A stretch of DNA of 64,000 nucleotides from Fontimonas thermophila (GCF_900113085.1 NZ_FOOC01000002.1:62001-126000), one strand, 5' to 3'; shown: positions 29,698-39,145, counted from the first letter of the stretch. Notes: generated by a model from the letters alone, not told the origin. A program made the numbers and translations.

Positions 29698-30876
29698 ATG
29701 ATTGATCCGCTGTTCAGCTGGCTGCTGCTGCCGTTGGGAATCGCACTGGGCTGGGCGCTGGCGCGCCGCCTGCCGGCTGCGCCGGGCCGTGTGTCATACA
29801 GCAGCGAGCAGCTCGGTGGACTGCTGACCCAGCTGACGTCCGACGATCCCGATCAGGCGATTGCGGCGTTGGTGGCGGTGTCCGATCTCGACCCTTCGAC
29901 GGCCGAGCTGCATCTGACACTAGGGCGCATGTTCCGTAAGCGCGGTGAGGTCGACCGTGCCCTGCGCATCCACGAAACCCTCGCGGCACGCCCTGGCCTT
30001 GCTGCGCCGGTGGCGGCCGAGGCGCGTTTTGAGCTCGCACAGGATTACATGGCCGCGGGCATGATGGATCGTGCAGAGGAACTGTTCAATGCGCTGGCCG
30101 CAAGCGGTGTGCATACCATCGAATCGCTCGAGGCGATCCGCACGATTCACGAACAGGCGCGCGAGTGGCAACGGGCGATCGAGGCTGCGCGGCGGCTGCA
30201 GGCAGCCAAAGGCGAATCCCAGCAGATGGCGATTGCCCAGTATCACTGCGAGCTTGCAGAAGAAGCCCGGCGCGCCGGGCGGATCGATGAGGCGATCGAG
30301 CTGGCGCGGCGGGCGTTGAGCGAGGATGCCGGGTGCATCCGCGCCCAGCTTTTGCTCGGCGAGCTGTACGAAACACAGAAGAATCCCGCCGCCGCCGCGC
30401 GTGCCTATTTGCGCGCTTTCGAGCAGGATCCGCGCTTTCTCGCCGATGTCATCGAACCCCTGCGGCGTTGTTTCGAGCAAACCGGGGATCGCGAGACTTA
30501 TCTGCAGTTTTTGCGGGACGCAAAAGAGATGTCGTCGAGCAGCCTGCCGTTCATTGCCGAGGCCCGTTTGCTCGCCGAAACCGGGCTCGATCCCCTGGAT
30601 CATCTGGCTCAGGGCCTCGAAGCCCGTCCGAGCCGGGCCGTGCTTGCCGAATTCCTCGAAGTGCTGGAGCGCCAGCCCGATGTCATCGCCGCAGGGCTCG
30701 ACAAGCCGGCGGCAAGCCTGCGCAAGGCGTTGCTGCGGCTCATGGAGTCGGCGCCCCGCTATCAGTGCAGCAACTGTGGCTTCAGCCCGCGTCAGATGTT
30801 CTGGCAATGTCCGGGATGCAAGCACTGGGGCACGACGGCGCCGGCCGACGACGTGCTGCGCACCGCTGCGGGCTGA
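29698..30876 (+). CDS. lapB: Lipopolysaccharide assembly protein LapB (YciM)
   Basis: LapB is an inner-membrane adaptor that delivers LpxC to FtsH for degradation. The 392-residue product has an N-terminal membrane anchor (about 5-22), a TPR superhelix (about 35-330) and a C-terminal rubredoxin-like metal site with C357, C360, C371 and C374. This is the usual length and architecture. It lies 52 bases after lapA and should be co-expressed with it. Confidence 0.95.
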   Translation: MIDPLFSWLLLPLGIALGWALARRLPAAPGRVSYSSEQLGGLLTQLTSDDPDQAIAALVAVSDLDPSTAELHLTLGRMFRKRGEVDRALRIHETLAARPGLAAPVAAEARFELAQDYMAAGMMDRAEELFNALAASGVHTIESLEAIRTIHEQAREWQRAIEAARRLQAAKGESQQMAIAQYHCELAEEARRAGRIDEAIELARRALSEDAGCIRAQLLLGELYETQKNPAAAARAYLRAFEQDPRFLADVIEPLRRCFEQTGDRETYLQFLRDAKEMSSSSLPFIAEARLLAETGLDPLDHLAQGLEARPSRAVLAEFLEVLERQPDVIAAGLDKPAASLRKALLRLMESAPRYQCSNCGFSPRQMFWQCPGCKHWGTTAPADDVLRTAAG

Positions 30877-30932
30877 TTCGTCATCGTGTTTGAGTACACT
30901 GCGCATCCGATGGACCGCTCGGTCCGTGGAGG

Positions 30933-31922
30933 ATGCGCTTGGCCAAGACCGCGTTCGTCACCGGTGCGACGGGATTCGTCGGACTGAACCTGATCGAAGC
31001 CCTGCATGAGCAGGGCTGGCATGTCATTGCCCTGCACCGGGTGGACTCCGATATCAGTGTCCTGCACCGATTCCGCAATGTGGAACGTGTCGTCGGCGAT
31101 ATCACCGACATGCGATCGCTCAAGGATCTGATTCCGCGGCATGTCGATTGCGTATTCCACACGGCAGGCAACACCAGTTTGTGGGTACGTGCGCAGGTCG
31201 AGCAGATGAAGGTCAATGTCCGCGGTACGCGCAACGTTGCGCGTGCAGCGCTCGAGGCGCGCGCCAAGCGGTTCGTGCATACCTCGAGCATCGTCGCCTA
31301 TGGTCTGCATGGCGGGACCATCACCGAGGAAACGCCGACACGCGGCAGCGCGGTGCCGATCAATTACATCCGCAGCAAGGCGCTCTCCGAACGCGAGGTG
31401 CGCAGGGCCATCAGCGCCGGACTCAAGGCAGTCATTCTCAATCCATCGAACATCATCGGTCGCTACGACACCAGCAGCTGGGCGCGCATGTTTCGTCTCG
31501 TCCAGCAGGGGCGGTTGCCGGCGGTGCCGCCCGGCGGCGGCAGTTTCTGCCACGCGCGTGCCGTGGCGCTGGCGCAAATCGCGGCGGCCGAGCGCGGGCA
31601 GGTAGGACACAACTACCTGCTCGGCGGTGCGCAGGCAAGTTATGTGGGGTTGGCACGTGCGATCGCCGAGGCACTGGGTTTAAGGCGGCGGATAATTGCC
31701 ATGCATCCCGGCATCCTCAGTGCCTATGCCCGCATCGAGGAGTGGATCGCGCCGCTTTTCGGTCGTGAGCCCGATGTCACCCGCGATGCCGTGGCGCTGC
31801 TGTCGCAAAACCTCTACTGCAGCAGCCGCAAGGCCGAGCGGGAATTGGGTTACAAAAGCTGCACGCTCGACGAGATGGTGCGCGACTGCCGTGATTGGCT
31901 GCGTTCAGCCGGGTTGCTGTGA
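30933..31922 (+). CDS. NAD-dependent epimerase/dehydratase (extended SDR), substrate unknown
   Basis: The 329-residue protein is an extended short-chain dehydrogenase. It has the nucleotide motif GATGFVG near residue 10, the HTAGNTSLW region, and a catalytic YIRSK (YxxxK) with a preceding TSS serine. A near match to dihydroflavonol reductase-like and hopanoid-associated epimerase (HpnA-like) proteins is seen in layout, but I cannot assign a substrate. It follows lapB by 56 bases and faces the M48 protease gene. A role in cell-envelope sugar or lipid modification is only a guess from the lapAB neighbourhood. Confidence 0.75.
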   Translation: MRLAKTAFVTGATGFVGLNLIEALHEQGWHVIALHRVDSDISVLHRFRNVERVVGDITDMRSLKDLIPRHVDCVFHTAGNTSLWVRAQVEQMKVNVRGTRNVARAALEARAKRFVHTSSIVAYGLHGGTITEETPTRGSAVPINYIRSKALSEREVRRAISAGLKAVILNPSNIIGRYDTSSWARMFRLVQQGRLPAVPPGGGSFCHARAVALAQIAAAERGQVGHNYLLGGAQASYVGLARAIAEALGLRRRIIAMHPGILSAYARIEEWIAPLFGREPDVTRDAVALLSQNLYCSSRKAERELGYKSCTLDEMVRDCRDWLRSAGLL

Positions 31923-31953
31923 GCTGCCGTGAGGATCGGATCAGTCCGGATGG

Positions 31954-33438
31954 TTACGGCGCGGTGATTGCAGCCGCGCTGGCGCGTCCGCGCTCGTAAG
32001 GGGAGCGCCAGTTGTCCGGTAGCGAATCGCGGACTTCCTTGCGCTTGGCGAGCAGCCGCGCGCGCTGTTTGTCGTCGAGATCATGCAGGCGCAGGCCGGC
32101 GTCGAGCTGGGCCAGCGCATTGCCGGCATCGCCGCGCAGGAACAGAAACGTCGCCATCTGGTAAGAGGCTTCCGCCATGTTGCCGGTTTCGCGCGCGGCT
32201 TGCGCGAGCAGGTTGTACGTCTGCAGCTGCACGCCCAGCGCTGGCTCGTGCGACAACAGGATCTGGCGCGCCTCTTCCGGGCGTTGCGCCATCATCAGCC
32301 CTTCGGCATAACCGAGCACGGCCGGTGCGTAACGCGGATACAAATGCACCATGCGCGCCAGTGTCTTAAGTCCCTCGTCGCGGGCTCCCGTCTGCATCTG
32401 CAGGCGTCCAGCGAGCAGTTGGATGTTGGCCTGGCGGGGATGGCTCTCGGTCAGGGGGGCCAGCGTTTCGAGCGCGCGCCGGCTTTCGCCCAGCTGCGCC
32501 AGCGCCAGCGCCAGGCCGTAGCGGTTTTCCGCTGTATCACGGCCGATGGCGAGCTTGGCGCCATATTCGTCGACGGCAAGGCTCGGGCGGTCGGCGGACA
32601 GCACCCGCGCGCGTGCTTTCATCAACGAAAACTCGATCGGATCGGTGCGTTCGACGGTGGGTATCTCGTCGGCACGTGCGCGCGCTTCGGCGACCCGGTT
32701 GGTGTTCAGGGGGTGTGTGCGCAGGATTTCTGGCAGCCCGCTGCCATAAAGCCGCGATTGTTGTTCGAGCTTCTGGAAGAAGCTGACCATGCCGCGCGGG
32801 TCGTAGCCGGCCCTGGCCATGGTCTGGATGCCGATGCGGTCGGCCTCTTGCTCATGGGCGCGTGTATAGCTGACCTGGCGCTGGTAACTCATGGCCTGGC
32901 CGAGGGACAAGGCCCCGATGACGACGTCCGGATCGGCGGAGCCGGCGATGATGGCGGCGATGACCGAAAGCCAGGTGGCGACGTTGGCGACTTCGGTGTC
33001 CTCGGCGGTACGCGCGATGTGGCGCTGGGTGACGTGCGCGAGCTCATGGCCCATGACACCGGCGACTTCGCTTTCGGTGTCGGCGGCGAGAAGCAGGCCG
33101 GCATTGAAGCCGATGTAGCCGCCGGGCAGGGCAAAAGCGTTGATGCGCGGATCCTTGACGACGAAAAAGGTCAGAGGCGGAGGCGTCGTGGCGCTGCTGG
33201 CCGCGAGCTTCCAGCCCATCGTCGCGAGATAGTCGGTCAGTTCCGGATCATCGAGGATGTATCCGCCCTGATAGAGCTGGGCGACCACGCGTGCGCCGAG
33301 CTGCTTTTCCTGCATCGGTGACAAGGTGTTGTCGGCCGGTTCGCCGATCTGCGGCAGGTCAAGCGCCGACGGTGGATCGGCGAGGGCCGCGGATGAGAGG
33401 CTCAGCGCGGCGAAAACGGCGGTCAGCAATCTGGACAT
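31954..33438 (-). CDS. bepA: Periplasmic M48 metalloprotease with TPR repeats (BepA-like)
   Basis: BepA-type proteins help assemble LptD and degrade misfolded outer-membrane proteins. The 494-residue product has a signal peptide cleaved after about residue 20 (AALA), an M48 domain with HELAH at 131-135 and the third zinc ligand E198 in EQEADRIG, and a C-terminal TPR region (about 290-480). Start 33438 gives the signal peptide directly; an open frame extends 111 bases further upstream without signal character. It is a family match; the E. coli name is by homology. Confidence 0.9.
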   Translation of the reverse strand: MSRLLTAVFAALSLSSAALADPPSALDLPQIGEPADNTLSPMQEKQLGARVVAQLYQGGYILDDPELTDYLATMGWKLAASSATTPPPLTFFVVKDPRINAFALPGGYIGFNAGLLLAADTESEVAGVMGHELAHVTQRHIARTAEDTEVANVATWLSVIAAIIAGSADPDVVIGALSLGQAMSYQRQVSYTRAHEQEADRIGIQTMARAGYDPRGMVSFFQKLEQQSRLYGSGLPEILRTHPLNTNRVAEARARADEIPTVERTDPIEFSLMKARARVLSADRPSLAVDEYGAKLAIGRDTAENRYGLALALAQLGESRRALETLAPLTESHPRQANIQLLAGRLQMQTGARDEGLKTLARMVHLYPRYAPAVLGYAEGLMMAQRPEEARQILLSHEPALGVQLQTYNLLAQAARETGNMAEASYQMATFLFLRGDAGNALAQLDAGLRLHDLDDKQRARLLAKRKEVRDSLPDNWRSPYERGRASAAAITAP

Positions 33439-33535
33439 GGGTCGGGGCAGGCGGGCCGTGTGGCCAGTGTATGCCTTAGAACAGGCGGTGGGCACAAAGG
33501 TTCTGTGTACGGTGGCCGCCGCGCGCACGAGCGCT

Positions 33536-34429
33536 TCAGCCGGCAGCACGGGTACCGCGCCAGCGGCCGATTGCTTCGCCCATACGCACGGTTTGGCCAG
33601 GGGCGAGCGTGGGTATCCACTCCACGCTGTCGGGTGGGGCCAGCAGAATCACCGTCGATCCCATGTTGAAGCGGCCCAGTTCCTCGCCGCGGCCGAGCAC
33701 GACCGGACTCATCGGCTCGTAGTGCGCCGGCGCTCCGCGCAGATGCGGCGGCGTGACGCATCCGGCCCAGACCGTTTCCAGCGAGCCGACGAACAGGGCG
33801 CCGACCATGGTCAGTGCGATGTCGCCGGCCGGGGTCGCGAAAATGGCGTTCAGACGCTCGTTGCGGGCGAACAGGTTGGGCATGGCCCGCGCCGTTGCCG
33901 CGTTGACGCTGAACAGCCGTCCCGGTACGTAGGACCAGCGTTTCAAGCGGCCATGGATCGGCATGTGGATGCGGTGGTAGTTGTACGGAGCCAGGTAGAT
34001 TGTGCAGAAACGGCCATTCATGAACGCATCCGCCGCTTCGGTATCGCCGCCGAGCAGCTCGAGCACCGAGTAGTCGCGGCCCTTGGCCTGGATGATGCGG
34101 CCTTCGCGGATGTCGCCGAACTGGCTGATCGTGCCATCGACCGGGCTGATCAAAGCTTGCAGATCCTTGGGGAGCGGGCGTGCGCCGGGTTTGAGTGCGC
34201 GCGTGAAAAAATCATTGAAGCTGTCGTAGCTGTCGGGATTTTCGAGTTCGGCTTCCGACAAATCGATTCTGAACGCGCGCATGAACACGCGGATCAGAAT
34301 GCGTTTGCACATCGGCTGGCGCATGCGCGTGAGGCGGAAAACGAGCGTCGATAGCCAGCGTGTCGGCAGCAGCCATTGGATGGCGGCGAAGAGGTGGTCG
34401 CGAAAGCGGGCATCGGTCGCGGCGGCCAT
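33536..34429 (-). CDS. psd: Phosphatidylserine decarboxylase proenzyme
   Basis: Psd makes phosphatidylethanolamine from phosphatidylserine at the inner membrane. The 297-residue proenzyme contains the self-cleavage motif at G257-S258-T259 (FNMGSTVIL), where serine becomes the pyruvoyl group. Also visible are the SPVDGTIS motif with catalytic aspartate and the YHRIHMPIHG segment with conserved histidines. It is on the minus strand, downstream of the sco/PCuAC genes and separated from them by only a few bases, and upstream of the BepA-like gene. Confidence 0.96.
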   Translation of the reverse strand: MAAATDARFRDHLFAAIQWLLPTRWLSTLVFRLTRMRQPMCKRILIRVFMRAFRIDLSEAELENPDSYDSFNDFFTRALKPGARPLPKDLQALISPVDGTISQFGDIREGRIIQAKGRDYSVLELLGGDTEAADAFMNGRFCTIYLAPYNYHRIHMPIHGRLKRWSYVPGRLFSVNAATARAMPNLFARNERLNAIFATPAGDIALTMVGALFVGSLETVWAGCVTPPHLRGAPAHYEPMSPVVLGRGEELGRFNMGSTVILLAPPDSVEWIPTLAPGQTVRMGEAIGRWRGTRAAG

Positions 34430-34434
34430 CGGTT

Positions 34435-34866
34435 TTAGCCTTTGCGGATCGTAAAAACGGTTTCCACGCTGTGCTCGCCGCAGTCGATGCGCAGGCGTGT
34501 CGTATCCCCGGCGGTGAACGGGCGTTGCGGGCGGAACAGCATCAGGTGATAGCCGCCGGGCGCAAGTTCTGCGCGGCCATGGGGCGGTACTTCGACGGTC
34601 TGGTCGCGCAGCATGCGCGAGCGCCCGTCCTCGATCACCGTGCGATGGATTTCGATGGCGCCGAAGTCATCGCCGCGGGCCGCGTGGCACTGGATCGGCT
34701 GTGCGCCGGCATTGTGCAGGACGACGTATCCGGCCATCACGGTCGCGCCGGGCGGCGCTTCGCGGATCCAGGCGTCGGTGGCGGACAGCACGTGTGCGGA
34801 GGGCTGTGCGCTGGCGCTCGCGGATGCGATGGCCAGCACTGCTGCGATGGCGCGACGGGGGTTCAT
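34435..34866 (-). CDS. Periplasmic copper chaperone PCu(A)C
   Basis: PCu(A)C carries Cu(I) for assembly of the CuA centre or CuB site of cytochrome oxidase. The 143-residue product has a signal peptide (about 1-20) and the copper motif H74-x10-M85-x21-H107-x-M109, which exactly fits the family pattern; the usual second Met right after the first His is Arg here. It starts inside the stop codon of sco (ATGA) and so is coupled to it. No cytochrome oxidase gene is in the window. Confidence 0.92.
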   Translation of the reverse strand: MNPRRAIAAVLAIASASASAQPSAHVLSATDAWIREAPPGATVMAGYVVLHNAGAQPIQCHAARGDDFGAIEIHRTVIEDGRSRMLRDQTVEVPPHGRAELAPGGYHLMLFRPQRPFTAGDTTRLRIDCGEHSVETVFTIRKG

Positions 34867-35495
34867 GGGGTGGTTCCCAGCAGTTGGGTCAGATCCTGCA
34901 CGAGCGTGTCGGCGTTCAGCGGTGGCGTGAAGTAGCCGGCGATCTCGGCCTGAGGATTGATCAGGATCAGCGCCGCGGAGTGATCCATCGTGTAACTTTC
35001 TGGTGTATCGCCCGCGACCTTGATGTAGGCAACGCCCAGGGCCTGGGCGATGCGCTGCAGTTCCGGCTCCGACGTCGTGGCTCCGCGGAATGTGGGGCTG
35101 AAATAGCCCACATAGCGTTTGAGCGTATCCGGTGTGTCGCGTTCTGGATCGATCGAAAACAGCAGCACTTGCAGATGCTGCGCGCGCGGACCCAAGGCCG
35201 TTTCGACCGTCTTGAGCAGGCCCAGCGTCGTGGGACAGACGTCCGGGCAGTAAGTAAACCCAGGGAAGATCAGCGTCCACTTGCCACGCAGATTGTCGCG
35301 GGTGAATGGCTCGCCGTCCTGGTCGGTCAGTGTGAATTCCGGCAGCGGCCGCGGGGTTTGCAGCAGGGTTGCGGACTGCACGGTCACGGGCTTGGGTGCC
35401 CGCACATAGACGGCGGCGAGCACGCCGCCGATCAGGCCGACCACGGCGATCAAGAGTGTCAGCGCGGTTTTGTTCGCGGAAGATGCATCAGACAT
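34863..35495 (-). CDS. SCO1/SenC family copper-binding thioredoxin-fold protein
   Basis: Sco proteins insert copper and reduce CuA-site cysteines during oxidase assembly. The 210-residue protein has an N-terminal membrane anchor (about 9-31) and a thioredoxin fold with the copper ligands C83 and C87 (CPDVC) and H172 (MDHSA). Start 35495 lies in the first of three 11-bp repeats; alternative ATGs in the other two repeats are in different frames. It is the first gene of a minus-strand group with PCu(A)C and psd. Confidence 0.93.
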   Translation of the reverse strand: MSDASSANKTALTLLIAVVGLIGGVLAAVYVRAPKPVTVQSATLLQTPRPLPEFTLTDQDGEPFTRDNLRGKWTLIFPGFTYCPDVCPTTLGLLKTVETALGPRAQHLQVLLFSIDPERDTPDTLKRYVGYFSPTFRGATTSEPELQRIAQALGVAYIKVAGDTPESYTMDHSAALILINPQAEIAGYFTPPLNADTLVQDLTQLLGTTP

Positions 35496-35523
35496 TGCGG
35501 AGACATTGCGGGGACATTGGCGC
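35491..35523. repeat. Three tandem 11-bp repeats over the sco start
   Basis: GACATTGCGGA, GACATTGCGGG and GACATTGGCGC follow each other without gap on the plus strand. On the minus strand each copy contains an ATG, and as the period is 11 the three ATGs are in three different frames. The last is the likely sco start. Confidence 0.8.
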
Positions 35524-35584
35524 GGCAGAAAAGGGCGCCGCATAATGCGCGCCCATTATCACACGGCTCTGCGCCAGTCGTTGT

Positions 35585-36487
35585 ATGTCCTGCCTGCCGA
35601 ACGAAGCCGAGGCCTTGATCACGGTCCGCGATCTCATCCGCTGGGGTGCGAGCCGCTTTCGCGAGGCGGGGCTGCATTTCGGTCATGGCACCGACAATGC
35701 ACTCGACGAGGCCTATTACCTGGTGTTGCGCAGCCTGCATCTGCCGTTCGATCTGCCGGCTGTTTATCTCGAATCGGCGGTGACGCCGCGCGAGCGTGCT
35801 GCGGTACTCAAGCTGCTGCGATCACGTGTGACCACCCGCAAGCCGGCGGCATATCTGCTGGGCGAGATTTCGTTCGCCGGCTTCGACTTCGATGTCGATG
35901 AGCGTGTGCTGATCCCGCGTTCCCCGATCGGCGAGCTGATCGAGCGGGGTTTCTCGCCCTGGCTGACCGCGCCGCCGACACGGATTCTGGATTTGTGCGC
36001 CGGCAGCGGCTGTATCGGCATCGCCTGCGCCTTGACGTTTCCGCAGGCCCGGGTCGATCTGGCCGAGCTGAGCACCGGAGCACTTGCCGTTTGTCGCAAG
36101 AACATCGCCCGGCATGGTGTCGGCGATCGCGTCCGCGCCTGTCGATCCGACGTCTATTCGGGTCTGGGAGACGCCCGTTACGACCTCATCGTCGCCAATC
36201 CGCCGTATGTTTCTGCGGCGGAGTGGAAGACTTTGCCGCCGGAATACCGGCACGAGCCGCGCATGGCGCTCGAGGCTGGCAGCGATGGCATGGATGTCGT
36301 GGCGCGCATTCTCGAAGGGGCGGTGGACCATCTCGTCCCTGGCGGTACCCTGATCTGCGAGGTCGGCGGCAGCGTCGAGGCCTTCGAGGCACGCTGGCCG
36401 CGCTTGCCGGTAACCTGGATCGAGTTCGAGCGCGGCGGTGACGGGGTATTCCTGATCGGCCGCGAATCATTGGCGGAGCATCTCTGA
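35585..36487 (+). CDS. prmB: 50S ribosomal protein L3 N(5)-glutamine methyltransferase
   Basis: PrmB methylates a glutamine of ribosomal protein L3. The 300-residue product has an N-terminal helical domain (about 10-90), PxAYLLGE-like segment ([12 protein letters not shown]), the SAM-binding [12 protein letters not shown] and the substrate glutamine motif NPPY at 205-208. It directly precedes aroC, a common gammaproteobacterial pair that favours PrmB over the release-factor enzyme PrmC. Confidence 0.93.
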   Translation: MSCLPNEAEALITVRDLIRWGASRFREAGLHFGHGTDNALDEAYYLVLRSLHLPFDLPAVYLESAVTPRERAAVLKLLRSRVTTRKPAAYLLGEISFAGFDFDVDERVLIPRSPIGELIERGFSPWLTAPPTRILDLCAGSGCIGIACALTFPQARVDLAELSTGALAVCRKNIARHGVGDRVRACRSDVYSGLGDARYDLIVANPPYVSAAEWKTLPPEYRHEPRMALEAGSDGMDVVARILEGAVDHLVPGGTLICEVGGSVEAFEARWPRLPVTWIEFERGGDGVFLIGRESLAEHL

Positions 36488-36488
36488 C

Positions 36489-37589
36489 ATGTCCGGCAAT
36501 ACCATCGGGCGGCTGTTCTGTGTCACCAGCTTCGGCGAGTCGCACGGTCCGGCGATCGGGTGCGTGGTCGATGGATGTCCGCCAGGGCTTGCATTGTCCA
36601 CCGAGGACATCCAGCGCGAGCTCGATCGGCGCAAACCCGGCACGTCCCGATACGTGACGCAGCGCAAGGAAGCCGATGTCGTGGAGATTCTCTCCGGGGT
36701 TTTCGAGGGCAAGACCACGGGCACGCCGATCGCTTTGCTGATCCGCAATACCGATCAGCGATCGTACGATTACGACAAGATCAAGCAGGTATTCCGGCCC
36801 AACCACGCCGATTACGCCTATATCCAGAAATACGGCATCCGCGATCACCGCGGCGGCGGGCGTTCCAGCGCGCGGGAGACCGCCGTGCGGGTCGCTGCCG
36901 GCGCCATCGCCAAAAAATACCTGCGCGAGCGTTTGGGCATCGAGATCCGCGGCTGTCTTGAGCAAATGGGCGACATCGTCATAGAGCGCAAGGACTGGGC
37001 AGCGGTCAACACCAATCCCTTTTTCTGTCCCGATCCGGCGCGCCTCCCCGAGCTGGAGGCATTGATCGACCGGCTGCGGGCGGAAGGAGACTCCATCGGG
37101 GCGCGTTTGTATGTGGAGGCGCGCAACGTGCCGCCAGGGCTGGGTGAGCCGGTGTACGACCGGCTCGATGCCGATATCGCCTACGCATTGATGTCGATCA
37201 ATGCGGTCAAGGGGGTGGAGATCGGAGACGGTATGCGTGTTGCGCAGATGCGCGGCACCGAGCATCGCGACGAGATGACGCCGCAGGGGTTTTTGAGCAA
37301 CCACTCCGGCGGCATCGCCGGCGGCATTTCGACCGGGCAGACCGTGTATGCCCGGCTTGCGGTCAAACCGACTTCCAGCATCACGACACCCGGCCGGTCG
37401 ATCGACGCGACCGGCGGTGCCGTTGAGGTGCGCACGACCGGCCGGCACGATCCCTGCGTGGGACTGCGCGCGACGCCGATCGCCGAGGCCATGCTCGCGC
37501 TGGTATTGATGGACCACTGGCTGCGCCACCGCGCCCAGAACGCGGACGTCGTTCCGGATACGCCGCGTCTGCCGGGCGAGATCGCCTAA
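36489..37589 (+). CDS. aroC: Chorismate synthase
   Basis: AroC makes chorismate from EPSP using reduced FMN. The 366-residue protein has the opening [18 protein letters not shown], the RPNHADY and [10 protein letters not shown] motifs and the RATPIAEAM ending of the family. It starts one base after the prmB stop and is likely co-transcribed. The other shikimate genes in the window lie about 10 kb away at 21.9-26.4 kb. Confidence 0.97.
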   Translation: MSGNTIGRLFCVTSFGESHGPAIGCVVDGCPPGLALSTEDIQRELDRRKPGTSRYVTQRKEADVVEILSGVFEGKTTGTPIALLIRNTDQRSYDYDKIKQVFRPNHADYAYIQKYGIRDHRGGGRSSARETAVRVAAGAIAKKYLRERLGIEIRGCLEQMGDIVIERKDWAAVNTNPFFCPDPARLPELEALIDRLRAEGDSIGARLYVEARNVPPGLGEPVYDRLDADIAYALMSINAVKGVEIGDGMRVAQMRGTEHRDEMTPQGFLSNHSGGIAGGISTGQTVYARLAVKPTSSITTPGRSIDATGGAVEVRTTGRHDPCVGLRATPIAEAMLALVLMDHWLRHRAQNADVVPDTPRLPGEIA

Positions 37590-37593
37590 GACC

Positions 37594-38760
37594 ATGCCGG
37601 CGCCATCCGCAGGCATCGCCCGCCTGCACGGTCGGCTGGCCGCGTTCTATTTCTTCTACTACGCGACGGTGGGTGCGTTCCTGCCGTACTGGGCGTCATA
37701 TCTGCAGGCGCGCGGTTTTACCGCCGTGCAAATGGGCCTTGCCTTCGCGTTGATGGGGGTGATGCGCACCCTGGTGCCGCTGGCCTGGGGATGGTGGGCC
37801 GACCACAGCGGTCGACGCATCGGTCTGATCCGCTGGGCCGCGGTCGCGGCACTGTTGACCTTCATGGCGATTCCGTTCGTCGATGGGGTGCTCTGGATCG
37901 GCGCGCTGATGATCGGATACACCCTGTTCTGGCACGCCTTGCTGCCGCAATTCGAGGTCGTGGCCCTGGCCCATCTGCAGGCAAGCGGTGGCGATTACAG
38001 CCGCGTGCGGTTGTGGGGGTCGGTCGGTTTCGTCGTCGCGGTCATGGGCCTGGGCTGGGCCCTGGATTGGACCGGCATCCTGTGGTTGCCCTGGCTGGTG
38101 GGTGCGTTCTGGCTGGGGATGGCGATTGCGACCTGGTTTGTGCCCGAGTCCCCGCGGCTGCATCCGCTCGATGCGCCGCGCAGCGCGGTGCAGGACGTGC
38201 TGCGCCGTCCACAGGTGCTGGCCTTGCTGGTGGCCTGTCTCGCCTCGCAGCTGAGTTTCGCGCCGTATTACAACTTCTTCACGCTTTTTCTGGAGACACA
38301 CGGCTACAGCCGTGGTGCGGCCGGCATGCTGTGGAGCATCGGGGTGCTCGCCGAGATCGCTTTGTTCGTCTTCATTGGGCGCGTGCTCGTCCACGTTGGT
38401 GCGCGTGCACTGATGCTGGCGGCCCTGATGGCGACGGCGCTGCGGTGGTGCCTCACGGCGGCTGCGGTCGATGCCTGGCCGGTTCTGGTCGCCGCACAGC
38501 TCTCCCATGCGGTGACTTTCGGGGCTTATCACGTCGTCGCGATGCACTACGTGCAGCGGCTGTTTCCCGCCGACCTGCAGGGGCGCGCGCAAGCCATCTA
38601 CAACGCCGTGGCCTATGGCATCGGTGGCTCGATCGGCAGTCTCGCCGCCGGCTATGTGTGGGAGCACATCGCGCCGGAGGCGGTGTTTTATGCGGCGGGT
38701 GCCGTGGCTCTGGGGGGATGGTGGGTGGCGTGGCGCTGGCTGCCTGCGACACGCGCCTGA
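37594..38760 (+). CDS. MFS transporter, PPP/HcaT-like
   Basis: The 388-residue protein has about 11-12 hydrophobic helices. It starts with FYFFYYATVGAFLPYW, the typical first helix of the phenylpropionate-permease (HcaT-like) MFS branch, followed by the ADHSGRR loop between helices 2 and 3. The substrate is unknown: members transport aromatic acids, nucleosides or unknown compounds. It follows aroC by four bases, so it may be transcribed with it, and converges on the minus-strand gene at 38765. Confidence 0.82.
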   Translation: MPAPSAGIARLHGRLAAFYFFYYATVGAFLPYWASYLQARGFTAVQMGLAFALMGVMRTLVPLAWGWWADHSGRRIGLIRWAAVAALLTFMAIPFVDGVLWIGALMIGYTLFWHALLPQFEVVALAHLQASGGDYSRVRLWGSVGFVVAVMGLGWALDWTGILWLPWLVGAFWLGMAIATWFVPESPRLHPLDAPRSAVQDVLRRPQVLALLVACLASQLSFAPYYNFFTLFLETHGYSRGAAGMLWSIGVLAEIALFVFIGRVLVHVGARALMLAALMATALRWCLTAAAVDAWPVLVAAQLSHAVTFGAYHVVAMHYVQRLFPADLQGRAQAIYNAVAYGIGGSIGSLAAGYVWEHIAPEAVFYAAGAVALGGWWVAWRWLPATRA

Positions 38761-38764
38761 AGGC

Positions 38765-39145
38765 TCACGACGTGTCGCAGGCGATACGGTCTGCGCGGCG
38801 GCGCCCCTGTGCAGGAGACGGTCGTGGCGGGGTGCGGCGGCGCAGTTGCAGACGCATCAGCGTGAGGCGATCGCGCAGGCTTGCCCAGAAGCTCTCGCGG
38901 CATAGCCGCAGCCCGATCGCGCCGGCCGGTGTCAGCCGATACCAGGGCTGTCCGTCCACGACCGTGCGGTCGAGCCAGCGCAGTGCGTATAGATGTTCGA
39001 TGATTTTCTCAAGATCATCGGTGCGCAGCCCCGTCAGCCTCCAGACCTGCACCAGATCGTGATGGCTCATCGGCATTCCGGGATCGAGCCGTTCCCCGAG
39101 CGCGCGGGCGAGCGCGGACTGCAGTGTGGTATGCGTGATTTTCAT
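38765..39145 (-). CDS. Unknown 126-residue protein with possible winged-helix fold
   Basis: I do not recognise this gene. The 126-residue product begins MKITHTTLQSALAR and has helical segments, then a LEKIIEHLYALRWLDR helix and strand pattern with YRLTPAGAIGLRL, which resembles a winged-helix domain. The C-terminal 25 residues are Arg/Pro-rich. It starts 50 bases after the LysR gene on the same strand and ends five bases from the opposing MFS transporter. The function is unknown; a DNA-binding role is only suggested by the fold-like pattern. Confidence 0.6.
   Translation of the reverse strand: MKITHTTLQSALARALGERLDPGMPMSHHDLVQVWRLTGLRTDDLEKIIEHLYALRWLDRTVVDGQPWYRLTPAGAIGLRLCRESFWASLRDRLTLMRLQLRRRTPPRPSPAQGRRRADRIACDTS

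Noticed and set aside
31923-31953. Terminator between the SDR and BepA-like genes
   Set aside because: Only a weak short stem around TCAG is found in the 31-base gap, with no T-run on either side.
32083-33321. Plus-strand open frame of 412 residues opposite the BepA-like gene
   Set aside because: It has no recognisable motif and no ribosome-binding site, while the minus strand encodes the full M48/TPR protein.
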